NCBI GenBank assembly: GCA_937861115.1
Contig: CALMBD010000126.1
Coordinates: forward strand, 1-34,461
DNA length: 34,461 nt
Direction: 5' to 3'
Source of the DNA: an uncultured Bacteroidota bacterium
GTDB lineage: Bacteria > Bacteroidota > Bacteroidia > Chitinophagales > Saprospiraceae
The translations under genes and the position numbers were made by a program. The notes beneath the pieces are model-generated. The model was not told the origin of the DNA. It worked only from the letters and a program-made list of their open reading frames with translations, and searched no databases. How positions within the stretch are numbered: position 1 is the stretch's first letter; each line of letters begins with the position of its first letter. Of the stretch, positions 10,276-18,816 are shown piece after piece.

Positions 10276-11934
10276 ATGAAGGGTCTTAATCTTTTCGTCC
10301 GCCTGCTTTTGCCGGCCATTGTGTCAGTAGCAGCACTCATTCCCACAAATCTTTCCGCTCAATGCCTGAGCGGCAACTGCCAGTCCGGTACCGGAAAATA
10401 CCGCTACAGTTCCGGTTCCGTTTACACAGGCCAATTCTCCAATGGTCAGCGTCAGGGCAATGGAAAGTTGGTTTATTCCAACAACAACGTTTATGAAGGC
10501 CAGTTCAAGTACAATAGAATGAACGGCGAAGGTACCATGGTCTACTCAAATGGCGACAAGTATGTCGGTAATTGGGTTAGCGACCAGCCCAACGGCAAGG
10601 GCAAGTACTACTGGAAAACAAAAGAGCGCTATGAAGGCGATTTTAAAAATGGCAAATTTGAAGGCCAGGGCACGATGTACTATCCCGACGGGGCCTATTA
10701 CACCGGGGGCTGGAAACAGAACCGCAAAAACGGCCAGGGAAAATTCATTGACCCCAACGGGAATGTCACCCAGGGCACCTGGGCGTTGGGTAAACTGATC
10801 AATACGACCAGTTCCACCGCATCCAACGACAAGCAGAAGACCCAAAACAAGCCCTCGGGCAACAAACCTGCTTCCACCAAGCCCGATGTGACCGGTCTGC
10901 GCAACTGCAGCAATATCTCTTGTACTTCAGGAAAAGGATATTACGACTATCCCGACGGATCACGCTGGATCGGGGAGTTCAAAAACGGCTACCCCAACGG
11001 GAAAGGGACTTGCTACTACGCCGACGGCAACCGCTATGAAGGCGAGTGGGTCAACAATGCGCCCAACGGAGAAGGTATCATGTATTTCTCCAGCGGCCGT
11101 GTGTACGGCGCGGTTTGGGTCAATGGCGCCGCTGTAAAAGAGCTGGACTCCGATGAACAGGTGCCGGCTGATCCGGTGCGCATGGAGAATACCAAAAATG
11201 TGAAGATATGGGCGGTTGTGGTTGGCGTCGGGCGTTATACTTCCATGCCTTCGCTCAAATTTACCGACGACGACGCTTACCGCTTCTATTCGTTCCTCGG
11301 CAGTGTGGAAGGCGGCGCCCTGCCCGACAATCAGATGGCACTGCTCATCGATGAAGATGCCACCCGGGCAAACATTCTTAAGAAGATGCGCGAGTACTTC
11401 CTGCGCGCCGACGAAAATGATGTGGTGTTGCTCTACTTCAGCGGCCACGGCCTGGAGGGATGCTTCCTGCCCGTCGATTATGACGGATACAACAACAAGC
11501 TCCGCCACGAAGAAATCAAACAGGTGTTCAATGAAAGCAAGGCCAAGCATAAATTGTGCATTGCCGATGCCTGCCACAGCGGCTCCCTGAACTACGGCGG
11601 TGGCGCGCTGGCGGCAAAAGGTCCGGCAGAAGTATCGCTTAAGCGGTATTACCAGGCCTTTGAAGATGCCAGCGGCGGCGTAGCCCTGCTGATGTCGTCG
11701 AAAGCGGAAGAACTCTCGCTTGAAGACCACGGGTTGCGCCAGGGTGTTTTCACCTACTATGTTCTGCAAGGCCTCAAAGGCGCTGCCGACTCTAACAACG
11801 ACTATCTGGTGACCATCAGGGAACTGTATAAATATGTGTATGCCAAGGTCCGTGAATATACGGCCAACGTCCAGACACCCGTGCTGACCGGCGATTATGA
11901 CGATTCCATGCCCGTCGCGGTAAGGCGAAACTAG
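10276..11934 (+). CDS. Secreted MORN-repeat protein with caspase-like (C14) protease domain
   Basis: A 552-residue protein. A Sec signal peptide ends at about residue 28 (NLSAQ), so the protein is probably exported. Two blocks of MORN repeats follow: about six units at 36-170 (for example GDKYVGNW, KERYEGDF) and about three at 210-290 (SRWIGEFKNGYPNGKG). A Ser/Thr/Lys-rich linker separates them. Each block opens with a C-x4-C pair (CLSGNC and CSNISC). The caspase-like domain (about 305-545) begins KIWAVVVGVGRYTSMPSLKFTDDD-like and carries the catalytic His391 (YFSGHGLEG) and Cys433 (DACHSG), both intact. MORN repeats in other proteins bind lipids or proteins. The start was set at 10276 because it begins the signal peptide. 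A strong terminator follows, so it is likely monocistronic. Substrate and cleavage specificity are unknown. Confidence 0.88.
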   Translation: MKGLNLFVRLLLPAIVSVAALIPTNLSAQCLSGNCQSGTGKYRYSSGSVYTGQFSNGQRQGNGKLVYSNNNVYEGQFKYNRMNGEGTMVYSNGDKYVGNWVSDQPNGKGKYYWKTKERYEGDFKNGKFEGQGTMYYPDGAYYTGGWKQNRKNGQGKFIDPNGNVTQGTWALGKLINTTSSTASNDKQKTQNKPSGNKPASTKPDVTGLRNCSNISCTSGKGYYDYPDGSRWIGEFKNGYPNGKGTCYYADGNRYEGEWVNNAPNGEGIMYFSSGRVYGAVWVNGAAVKELDSDEQVPADPVRMENTKNVKIWAVVVGVGRYTSMPSLKFTDDDAYRFYSFLGSVEGGALPDNQMALLIDEDATRANILKKMREYFLRADENDVVLLYFSGHGLEGCFLPVDYDGYNNKLRHEEIKQVFNESKAKHKLCIADACHSGSLNYGGGALAAKGPAEVSLKRYYQAFEDASGGVALLMSSKAEELSLEDHGLRQGVFTYYVLQGLKGAADSNNDYLVTIRELYKYVYAKVREYTANVQTPVLTGDYDDSMPVAVRRN

Positions 11935-11960
11935 TAATATTCAGTCACCAAAATTACCAG

Positions 11961-12013
11961 CAGATCAACGCAGACTCAGGCATCATGCCCCCTTGCGTTG
12001 ATCTGTTTTTTTT
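11961..12013 (+). terminator. Strong intrinsic terminator of the MORN-caspase gene
   Basis: A perfect 12-base-pair stem (11961-11972 with 11994-12005) is followed directly by eight Ts (12006-12013). The 21-base loop contains a second small hairpin (GGCAT/ATGCC). It starts 26 bases after the caspase stop. Confidence 0.9.
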
Positions 12014-12066
12014 AGCCGAATCTGCTGCAATAAAATTTGGCGCAACAAGCAACCATTACCCCGTTT

Positions 12067-12097
12067 TTGCCGTTCAGACGAAAGAGCGTTAACTTAG
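12067..12097 (+). promoter_or_regulatory. Probable promoter of the TPR-like membrane protein gene
   Basis: TTG at 12067-12069 and TAACTTAG at 12090-12097 are separated by 20 bases. The second element matches TAnnTTTG except at one position. It lies between the upstream terminator and the start at 12116, leaving a leader of only about 12 bases. Confidence 0.5.
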
Positions 12098-12115
12098 CGA
12101 CCAGCTCCCGATACG

Positions 12116-12781
12116 ATGAATTTCCTGCCTGCCAACCGCCTGCGACTGTACAGGAATTTTAAGGCTCTCGATGGCAACGACCATAACGGGATTATCCGGT
12201 ATTACGAGCAATTTGAGGATGGCATCAGCTCGCTGGATTTTGAGGAATATTTCGATTGCACCCTGGTATACACCAATGCTTTATTTCAGACCGGGCACCA
12301 CGGCCGCAATGTGGTGATGTGCGACCACCTGCTGGAGCTGATCATCATGCAGAATATCGAAACCTGGGGCGGAGAGGATCTATATGCCACCATATTGTTC
12401 CAGAAGGCTGCTTCCTTGTACAACCTAGACGAATATGCCCGGTCTGAACACGTGCTGCGTGAACTGATCAAGATATATCCGAACCAGCCACTTTTTCGCC
12501 GTTTTCTGGAAAAATGCCTCCTGCGCCGAAAACCGTCCTGGTTGTCCAAAACACGCGCAGCGACGGTTGCCCTTGTATTATTGTCGGCTGTTGTCATCGC
12601 TCTGGAAATCTTTGTGGTAAAACCGTTTTTCGAAGAATGGTACCGCGCGGCACAGATCACCCACAACGTAATGCTCGTATCCGGGGTCGCTGTTTTTGCA
12701 TCGGGCGAAATGCTCCACGCCCTTCGATGCCGCTGGGCAGTGATCTCCTTTACCCGGAAAATGGGCCGCCGGAACAGATAG
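12116..12781 (+). CDS. Hypothetical protein: helical TPR-like N-terminus and two membrane segments
   Basis: I do not recognise this 221-residue protein. Residues of about 5-135 are helical and look TPR-like, for example LYATILFQKAASLYNLDEYA and the following AEH-like helix with LIKIYPNQPLFRRF. There is no signal peptide. Two hydrophobic segments follow at about 144-166 (TVALVLLSAVVIALEIFVV) and 178-200 (VMLVSGVAVFASGEML), and a short basic C-terminus (FTRKMGRRNR). A hairpin in the membrane with the TPR-like part in the cytoplasm is the simplest topology. It has its own promoter after the caspase terminator and is followed by thrS in the same direction. Its closeness to the protease genes may or may not be meaningful. 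Confidence 0.65.
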   Translation: MNFLPANRLRLYRNFKALDGNDHNGIIRYYEQFEDGISSLDFEEYFDCTLVYTNALFQTGHHGRNVVMCDHLLELIIMQNIETWGGEDLYATILFQKAASLYNLDEYARSEHVLRELIKIYPNQPLFRRFLEKCLLRRKPSWLSKTRAATVALVLLSAVVIALEIFVVKPFFEEWYRAAQITHNVMLVSGVAVFASGEMLHALRCRWAVISFTRKMGRRNR

Positions 12782-12873
12782 AGCACCGGGGACAGGTCGA
12801 TAAAAACGGCGTGCATTTCTTCCTGCCATCGCGTTAATTCCGCATTTACCATTTATCATTCATCATTCCCCCC

Positions 12874-12881
12874 TACCTTTG
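12874..12881 (+). promoter_or_regulatory. Probable -7 element of the thrS promoter
   Basis: TACCTTTG matches TAnnTTTG exactly, 87 bases before thrS. No clear TTG is found at the expected distance upstream (around 12851), so the -33 element is weak or absent. The leader would be about 80 bases; no T-box-like structure was recognised in it. Confidence 0.5.
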
Positions 12882-12967
12882 CGCCTCATTTTTCACAAAC
12901 CGCCCCCGCCGTTCGTATGGCGCACGGGCACCTGCCTTTCGTTTGGGTGGGCTAAAACAATTTTTTT

Positions 12968-14887
12968 ATGATCAATATTACTTTTCCCGACGGCAACATT
13001 CGTCAGTATGCCGCCGGAACAACTGCGATGGATGTGGCCAAATCCATCAGCGAGGGCCTTGCCCGTGTCGTCCTGGCAGCAGGCGTCAACGGCGAGGTGC
13101 GCGACCTGATGCGCCCGATCAATGAAGATGCGCGCATTGTTTTTTACAAATGGGAAGACAAAGAAGGGAAAAACACCTTCTGGCACTCCTCTGCGCACCT
13201 TCTGGCCGAAGCGCTCGAATCCCTGTACCCGGGCATCAAATTCGGCATCGGACCGCCAATCGAGAACGGCTTTTACTACGATGTGGACACGGGCGACCGA
13301 ATGCTCACCGCTGCTGATCTGCCGAAGATCGAACAGAAAATGCTCGAACTGGCGCGCAACAAAAGCGAATACCAGCGACGGGAGGTCAGCAAGGCCGACG
13401 CCGTGAAGTATTTCACTGAAAAGGGCGACGAATACAAACTCGAACTGATTGAAGGGCTTGAAGACGGACAAATCACGTTTTATCAGCAAGGCAATTTTAC
13501 CGATCTGTGTAAAGGCCCGCACATCCCGTCAACCGAGCCGATCAAGGCCATCAAAATCCTCAACCTTGCCGGCGCCTACTGGCGCGGCGATGAGAAACGC
13601 AAACAACTGACGCGTGTGTACGCCATCACTTTCCCGAAGCAGAAGGAACTGGAGGAATACCTGCACATGCTGGAAGAGGCCAAGAAACGCGACCACCGCA
13701 AACTTGGCGCCGAGCTCGAACTGTTCATGTTTTCCGAAAAAGTCGGCCAGGGTCTGCCCTTGTGGCTGCCCAAAGGCACGGCCCTGCGCCAGCGCCTGGA
13801 GGATTTTTTGAAAAAAGAACAACTCAAACGCGGCTACCAGCCCGTCATTACCCCGCATATCGGTTCGAAGAAACTATACGTAACCTCGGGTCACTGGGAA
13901 AAATACGGCAAGGATTCCTTCCAGCCCATCCTGACGCCCGATGTTGACGAAGAGTTTTTGCTCAAGCCCATGAACTGCCCGCACCACTGCGAGATTTACG
14001 GCCATCGCCCGCGTTCCTACCGCGAGTTGCCGCTGCGCTTTGCAGAGTTCGGTACGGTGTACCGCTACGAGATGTCGGGCGAATTGCACGGCCTCACGCG
14101 GGTGCGCGGCTTCACGCAGGATGATGCGCATATCTTTTGCACTGAAGACCAGATAAAAGACGAGTTTCTTGCGGTACTCGATCTCACCCGCTTTGTGCTG
14201 GCCAAACTGGGTTTCGACAAATTCACCGCCCAGATCAGCCTGCGTGATCCGGACAACAAGCAGAAATATATCGGCACGGATGAAAACTGGCAAAAGGCCG
14301 AACAGGCCATCATCGAAGCGGCTGCGGAAGCAGGGCTAAACACGGTGACGGAACTCGGCGAGGCGGCTTTCTACGGCCCGAAACTCGACTTTATGGTGCG
14401 CGATGCACTGGGCCGCTCCTGGCAGCTCGGCACTATTCAGGTCGATTATAACCTGCCCGAACGTTTTGATCTCACGTATGTGGGCGCCGACAACCAGCCG
14501 CATCGCCCGGTCATGATCCACCGCGCGCCGTTCGGCTCTATGGAGCGATTTACGGGTGTGTTGATTGAGCATTGTGCCGGCAAGTTTCCACTCTGGCTTT
14601 CACCCGAACAGTTTGCCATACTTCCGGTATCAGACAAGTTCGTGGAATATTCCTACCAGGTGAAGCAGCAGCTCGAAGCCGACGACTTGCGCGGGTTTGT
14701 TGACGACCGCAACGAGACGATTGGCCGGAAAATCCGCGATAACGAACTCAAACGTATTCCTTTCCTGCTCATCGTCGGTGAAAAGGAACAGGAGTCGGGT
14801 ACCGTATCGGTGCGCCGGCAGGGCGAGGGCGATCAGGGCGCGCTGAGTGTGGCCGCCTTTGCCGATCTGGTGAAGGGCATGCTGTAA
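12968..14887 (+). CDS. thrS: Threonine-tRNA ligase
   Basis: Class II aminoacyl-tRNA synthetase that charges tRNA-Thr in the cytoplasm. Its 639 residues match the usual bacterial length and full domain set. There is an N-terminal TGS domain (1-60). The editing (SAD) domain has H73-x3-H77 in HSSAHLL and the later C-x3-H in CKGPH. The class II catalytic core and C-terminal anticodon-binding domain (from about 540) follow. The three zinc ligands of the active site are visible: C337 (MNCPHHCE), H388 (DDAHIFC) and H518 (MIHRAPFGS). Motif 2 is visible in the [12 protein letters not shown] region. The start at [10 protein letters not shown] fits the family's usual opening. The common neighbours infC-rpmI-rplT are absent downstream; a terminator follows directly. 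Confidence 0.96.
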   Translation: MINITFPDGNIRQYAAGTTAMDVAKSISEGLARVVLAAGVNGEVRDLMRPINEDARIVFYKWEDKEGKNTFWHSSAHLLAEALESLYPGIKFGIGPPIENGFYYDVDTGDRMLTAADLPKIEQKMLELARNKSEYQRREVSKADAVKYFTEKGDEYKLELIEGLEDGQITFYQQGNFTDLCKGPHIPSTEPIKAIKILNLAGAYWRGDEKRKQLTRVYAITFPKQKELEEYLHMLEEAKKRDHRKLGAELELFMFSEKVGQGLPLWLPKGTALRQRLEDFLKKEQLKRGYQPVITPHIGSKKLYVTSGHWEKYGKDSFQPILTPDVDEEFLLKPMNCPHHCEIYGHRPRSYRELPLRFAEFGTVYRYEMSGELHGLTRVRGFTQDDAHIFCTEDQIKDEFLAVLDLTRFVLAKLGFDKFTAQISLRDPDNKQKYIGTDENWQKAEQAIIEAAAEAGLNTVTELGEAAFYGPKLDFMVRDALGRSWQLGTIQVDYNLPERFDLTYVGADNQPHRPVMIHRAPFGSMERFTGVLIEHCAGKFPLWLSPEQFAILPVSDKFVEYSYQVKQQLEADDLRGFVDDRNETIGRKIRDNELKRIPFLLIVGEKEQESGTVSVRRQGEGDQGALSVAAFADLVKGML

Positions 14888-14917
14888 CGCAGTCCTTCAG
14901 GCAAGTCATGATATATA

Positions 14918-14953
14918 AACGGTGCGGAGGGTCGGAAGACTTTCTGCACCGTT
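14918..14953 (+). terminator. Intrinsic terminator of thrS
   Basis: A 15-base-pair stem (14918-14932 with 14939-14953), including three positions that pair as G-U in RNA, surrounds a 6-base loop. CCTTTTGGG follows. It lies 31 bases after the thrS stop. Confidence 0.75.
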
Positions 14954-15031
14954 CCTTTTGGGTAAAGGGGGATATCGCAAACTTAACACTAACTTAAAGT
15001 CCGTTTTTCGTCCCTTGGAGTGTGTCTGACA

Positions 15032-15039
15032 GACCTTTG
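15032..15039 (+). promoter_or_regulatory. Possible -7 element of the TonB receptor gene
   Basis: GACCTTTG is the same octamer as before the cyclase and carA genes. The nearest TTG (15015-15017) is only 14 bases upstream, so the -33 element is uncertain. The leader would be about 18-25 bases. Confidence 0.35.
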
Positions 15040-15063
15040 CGGAGTAAAATCTGTATCTCGTTT

Positions 15064-17850
15064 ATGAAACGCACTCCCTACCTTTTCGCACTATTGTGCT
15101 TGTTCCCGCTATTCCTTTCTGCACAGAAAGGCTCCATTACAGGAAAAATTATCGATGCAAAACTTGCTGAAGCCCTGATCGGCGCTTCGATTCGTTTGCA
15201 GGACGGCAGTGGCGGCGCCGTTACCGACCTCGACGGAAACTTCATGATCGCTAACGTTCCTGTCGGGACGCACACCATCACCATCAACTATACCGGATAC
15301 CAGACCAAGGAAATCAGTGGCATAGAGGTTCGTAACGGACAAGCTACCACGCTGGATATTTCCATGGAAGAATACTCCGCCCAGACGATTGCCGAGGTAA
15401 TTGTGGTCGCCAAGGCCAGCCGGGAAAGCATGAGCGCGCTCACGATCCTTCAAAAGACGAGCCCAATGATTGCCGATGGCATCAGCGCCGAAAGCATCAA
15501 GCGGACACCGGACCGTACCACCGGCGACGTTATCCGCCGGGTGAGCGGCGCCAGCATCCAGGACAACAAATTTGCCATTATCCGCGGCCTGAACGACCGC
15601 TATAATATTGCCCTTTTGAACGGCGCACTGCTCTCCAGCACCGAGCCGGACCGCAAGGCATTCTCTTTCGATCTCTTTCCCTCGGCTATGCTCGACAACC
15701 TGGTGGTGATGAAAACAGCCAGTGCTGACCTGCCGGGCGAATTTGCCGGCGGCGCCATTATCATCAATACGAGGGATATTCCGGAAGAAAACTACCTGAG
15801 TGTATCCCTCAGTTCAGGATTTAACAATATTACCACGTTCAAGCCGCACCTGTCGGCCCCAGGCGGCGGCACCGACTGGCTTGGTATCGACGATGGTTCG
15901 CGCGATCTGCCCTCTGCATTCCCGGCCACCAACGATTTTAAAACCGCCACCAAGGACGAGCGGATTGCATTTTCCAAGACTGTTGCCAATGATTGGGCAA
16001 TTACGGAGAAAAGCAGCGCGATGCCCAATACATCACTTCAGGTGGCCGCAGGCCTCGTCAGCGACCCGGCGAAAAAGGTGCAGTGGGGTACCACAGTGGC
16101 CTTGTCGTACAGCAACAACAACCGGGTGCAGGATGCCAGCCGCTCGGAGTATGACCTGCAGTCAAAACTCTCCGATTTCAACGATCGCCAGTTCAAGAAC
16201 AATGTGTTGTGGGGAACGCTGTTGAATACGGCTGTCAAGTTCAACAACAAGCACAAGTTGATCCTTCAGGGTACATATTCTACCAACACCGACAACATCG
16301 TCAACGACCGCTTTGTGACCAACTACGAGCAGGTGCGCAATGAAAAAGCCACTTCGATTGAATATACCGAAAATCACCTGCTCACTACCCGCCTCGGCGG
16401 CGAACATACCCTGACCGATAACGGCGTCCGGCTCAGTTGGGGCGGCGGGTTCAACCGCAATACCCGCAACGTGCCTTCGCTGCGTCGCCTGACCTATTTC
16501 CGCAACTTTGATGCGGAAGAAACCGATCCCTACATTGTGTATATCCCCTTCGGCTCTTCCACGCTCAACAACGGCGGCCGTTTCTATTCCGACCTGACAG
16601 AGAACATCTGGAACGGCAACCTTGACCTGACCATACCCTTCAATATTGCAGGCGCCAAACAGTCGGTAAAAGTGGGTGGCTTGTACCAAAAGAAAGACCG
16701 GGCATTCGATGCCCGCGTACTGGGCTATGTGCGCGCCCGGGTTTCCGGGTTCAACAGTTCGCTCATGACCTTGCCGCAGGATTCCATTTTTGCCCCGGAG
16801 AATGTATACGACAAGGGTTTTGTGCTGGATGAGATCACCAACGACGGCGACAAGTACGACGCCAAGTCTGACCTCACATCTGCCTATATCCTGTTCGACA
16901 ACAAGATCGCGGAACGCCTGCGCATTTCATGGGGCTTGCGCATGGAAAACTTCCGCCAGCAACTCAATGCCATCAACTACTCTCAGATACCGGTCAACAT
17001 CGACCGCACGACTACCGAGTGGCTGCCGTCGGCTAACGTTACATACAGCCTGAACGAGAAGAACCAGCTCCGTCTGTCGGCTTCCAGGACCGTGACACGT
17101 CCCGAATTCCGCGAACTGGCGCCGTTTGCTTTTTACGACTTCTACCTGCCGGGCACGGTACAGGGCGATACGACCCTTACCAGCGGCAGGATTTACAACT
17201 TCGACCTGCGTTACGAACTCTACCCCGGTATGAATCAGCTGTTCAGCGTGAGTTTGTTTTACAAAAAATTCAACAATCCGGTCGAGTTCACCTTTAGCAG
17301 CCAGGGCGCCGGGACGCGCAATTTCTCCTTTATCAACGTCCCGAGTGCAGAAAACTACGGTGTCGAACTGGAGTTGCGCAAGAACTTTGATTTCATCGGC
17401 GCCAACTGGGAAAACCTCGTATTCTTTACCAACGCTGCGATTATCCGGTCGAAAATCAACCTGCAAGGCGCCGGCGCCTACGATCCCGATCGCGCCCTGC
17501 AAGGGCAATCGCCCTATATCGTGAACGTCGGTCTCGCCCACAACTGGGTAAGGGCCGGCTTGAACACTACACTGGTATACAACATCATCGGCGACCGCGT
17601 GGCGCAGGTTGGTACCGACGGTTATGCCGATATCTACGAACGCCACCGCAACCTGCTTGATTTTCAGATCAGCAAGCGTGTATGGCAGCGTGGCGAGATC
17701 AAACTTACCTGGAGCGACATATTGCGCCCCGATTTTATGTACTACCAGGATAACAACGCCGACCACAAGTTCAATGAAGGGGTGGACAACGTGATGCAAA
17801 GCCTGAACAGCGGCAGCACGATCACACTCGGACTTGGATACAGGTTCTAG
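15064..17850 (+). CDS. TonB-dependent outer-membrane receptor with carboxypeptidase-regulatory-like domain
   Basis: A 928-residue outer-membrane barrel that should import a ligand using TonB energy. Parts in order: a signal peptide ending FLSAQ (about 1-20), a carboxypeptidase-D-regulatory-like domain (about 22-105, GSITGKIIDAKLAEALIGAS, then TVTDLDGNF-like sequence) typical of Bacteroidota receptors, a plug domain (about 120-235, with RRVSGASIQDNKFAIIRGLNDRY and GEFAGGAIIINT), and a beta barrel to the C-terminus, which ends in the aromatic YRF. No SusD partner follows, so it is not a SusCD glycan pair. The ligand cannot be told from sequence. The start was set at 15064 because it begins the signal peptide. 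It is transcribed alone and followed by a strong terminator. Confidence 0.9.
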   Translation: MKRTPYLFALLCLFPLFLSAQKGSITGKIIDAKLAEALIGASIRLQDGSGGAVTDLDGNFMIANVPVGTHTITINYTGYQTKEISGIEVRNGQATTLDISMEEYSAQTIAEVIVVAKASRESMSALTILQKTSPMIADGISAESIKRTPDRTTGDVIRRVSGASIQDNKFAIIRGLNDRYNIALLNGALLSSTEPDRKAFSFDLFPSAMLDNLVVMKTASADLPGEFAGGAIIINTRDIPEENYLSVSLSSGFNNITTFKPHLSAPGGGTDWLGIDDGSRDLPSAFPATNDFKTATKDERIAFSKTVANDWAITEKSSAMPNTSLQVAAGLVSDPAKKVQWGTTVALSYSNNNRVQDASRSEYDLQSKLSDFNDRQFKNNVLWGTLLNTAVKFNNKHKLILQGTYSTNTDNIVNDRFVTNYEQVRNEKATSIEYTENHLLTTRLGGEHTLTDNGVRLSWGGGFNRNTRNVPSLRRLTYFRNFDAEETDPYIVYIPFGSSTLNNGGRFYSDLTENIWNGNLDLTIPFNIAGAKQSVKVGGLYQKKDRAFDARVLGYVRARVSGFNSSLMTLPQDSIFAPENVYDKGFVLDEITNDGDKYDAKSDLTSAYILFDNKIAERLRISWGLRMENFRQQLNAINYSQIPVNIDRTTTEWLPSANVTYSLNEKNQLRLSASRTVTRPEFRELAPFAFYDFYLPGTVQGDTTLTSGRIYNFDLRYELYPGMNQLFSVSLFYKKFNNPVEFTFSSQGAGTRNFSFINVPSAENYGVELELRKNFDFIGANWENLVFFTNAAIIRSKINLQGAGAYDPDRALQGQSPYIVNVGLAHNWVRAGLNTTLVYNIIGDRVAQVGTDGYADIYERHRNLLDFQISKRVWQRGEIKLTWSDILRPDFMYYQDNNADHKFNEGVDNVMQSLNSGSTITLGLGYRF

Positions 17851-17867
17851 GCGCGTGGACGGGTAAC

Positions 17868-17885
17868 GGCGGGTAATAGCCCGCC
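17868..17885 (+). repeat. Small GC hairpin after the TonB receptor gene
   Basis: GGCGGG (17868-17873) and CCCGCC (17880-17885) flank a 6-base loop, 17 bases after the receptor stop. No T-run follows, so it may protect the mRNA end rather than terminate. Confidence 0.45.
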
Positions 17886-17922
17886 AGGGTGTTCAGGAAA
17901 CACATATCCCGTTCCCGACAAA

Positions 17923-17950
17923 GAGAAACACCCGGACATGGGTGTCTCTC
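17923..17950. repeat. Hairpin in the receptor-RDD intergenic region
   Basis: Arms at 17923-17933 and 17940-17950 match at 10 of 11 positions with a 6-base loop. It is the second of three hairpins in this 189-base gap. Confidence 0.4.
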
Positions 17951-18007
17951 CATCAAAAAATTTGGATACAGATTTCAGTAGTTTAAAGGTTAGGAATTTG
18001 ACTACGC

Positions 18008-18041
18008 AACCCGGGCGACGCAAGTTAGCCCGGGTTTTTTT
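18008..18041 (+). terminator. Strong intrinsic terminator after the TonB receptor gene
   Basis: A perfect 9-base-pair stem, AACCCGGGC (18008-18016) with GCCCGGGTT (18028-18036), is followed by a T-run to 18041. It touches the stop codon of the convergent RDD gene and may limit read-through from both directions. Confidence 0.85.
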
Positions 18042-18795
18042 ATCGCGTCAGCACTATGTAATCGCGCAGAAGCGTCTTCAGAAATTCCACGTTACCGGAA
18101 CCTGGCCATTGTTCGATCCCGAGCAGCGGCATGAGGTGTGCGACGAGTTCGTTCATCACTTGTTCATGGGCGTCGTTGGGATATTGCTGCCAGCGGTTCA
18201 ATACTTTTTTTACAAAAATCATATCGGCCTCGCTCAGGCTGCGCACCTGGGGATATACCGGCTGGTAACTGTCAAGAGATGATATATTGAGGATGTCTTC
18301 CAGACGATAGGTGAAACGGGAACTGTAGAGGTTGATAACCGTTGTATTGGCGGCCATATCGCCCAGGCGCTGGCCTTTGCCGGTCGTTTTGATGAGCAGG
18401 GCGCCGATAATGCCAAGCGAAAAAAAAGCGTCGACCAGTTGCAATAGCGCGCGGAGCACCACATCGCTCCATTCGGGGTCTTTTCCGTCGAGTCGCACTA
18501 CCTTGATATTCAGGGTCTTTTTGCCGGGCGATTGCCCGATATTCCATATTTCGAAGAAAATATTGTAGAGAAAATAGAGGAACAAGGGCAGCAGGAAAAG
18601 GAAGATTGTCGGGTCCGACAACCCTTGTCCCAGAATTGCGCCGAAAAAGGTTCGGAGCAGCAATAACAGTATGCCATAACCAACAACAAAGATCACCAGG
18701 TCGAGCAGCCAGGCCAGTATCCGCTCCCGCAGGTAGGCGAGTTCGTACTCTATGGTTACGTTCTGCGTGGTGGTGATCTCAATCGTTTTTTGCAT
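18040..18795 (-). CDS. RDD family membrane protein
   Basis: A 251-residue inner-membrane protein of the RDD family, whose members are poorly understood; some have been linked to ion transport. Three hydrophobic segments are visible at about 26-47 (ILAWLLDLVIFVVGYGILLL), 61-83 and 115-135. The family's Arg and Asp residues appear in RERILAWLLDLV, and its C-terminal signature in GKGQRLGDMAANTTVI. Residues from about 165 form a soluble tail with helical character (SEADMIFVKKVLNRWQQ). It is the third gene of the mlaE-dapD-RDD operon, 21 bases after dapD. The connection with its neighbours is positional only. Confidence 0.85.
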   Translation of the reverse strand: MQKTIEITTTQNVTIEYELAYLRERILAWLLDLVIFVVGYGILLLLLRTFFGAILGQGLSDPTIFLFLLPLFLYFLYNIFFEIWNIGQSPGKKTLNIKVVRLDGKDPEWSDVVLRALLQLVDAFFSLGIIGALLIKTTGKGQRLGDMAANTTVINLYSSRFTYRLEDILNISSLDSYQPVYPQVRSLSEADMIFVKKVLNRWQQYPNDAHEQVMNELVAHLMPLLGIEQWPGSGNVEFLKTLLRDYIVLTR

Positions 18796-18816
18796 GCATA
18801 GCGGTGTTTATCACGG

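Noticed and set aside
9935-10279. Open frame of 114 codons on the plus strand between the DUF4920 and caspase genes
   Set aside because: It overlaps the DUF4920 promoter and runs into the caspase signal peptide in another frame. Its composition is that of AT-rich intergenic DNA and no family is recognisable.
3558-11934. CBASS or type III CRISPR-like system
   Set aside because: The cyclase is class III adenylate type, not a CD-NTase or Cas10. No CRISPR repeats, Cas proteins or Cap-type receptor domains were recognised.
5197-12781. Bacterial gasdermin next to the proteases
   Set aside because: No gasdermin-like beta-rich pore protein was recognised. The 221-residue neighbour has helical TPR-like sequence and two membrane helices, which does not match that fold.
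17938-18282. Open frame of 114 codons on the plus strand
   Set aside because: It contains the receptor terminator and then runs antisense over the RDD gene, which has clear family motifs.
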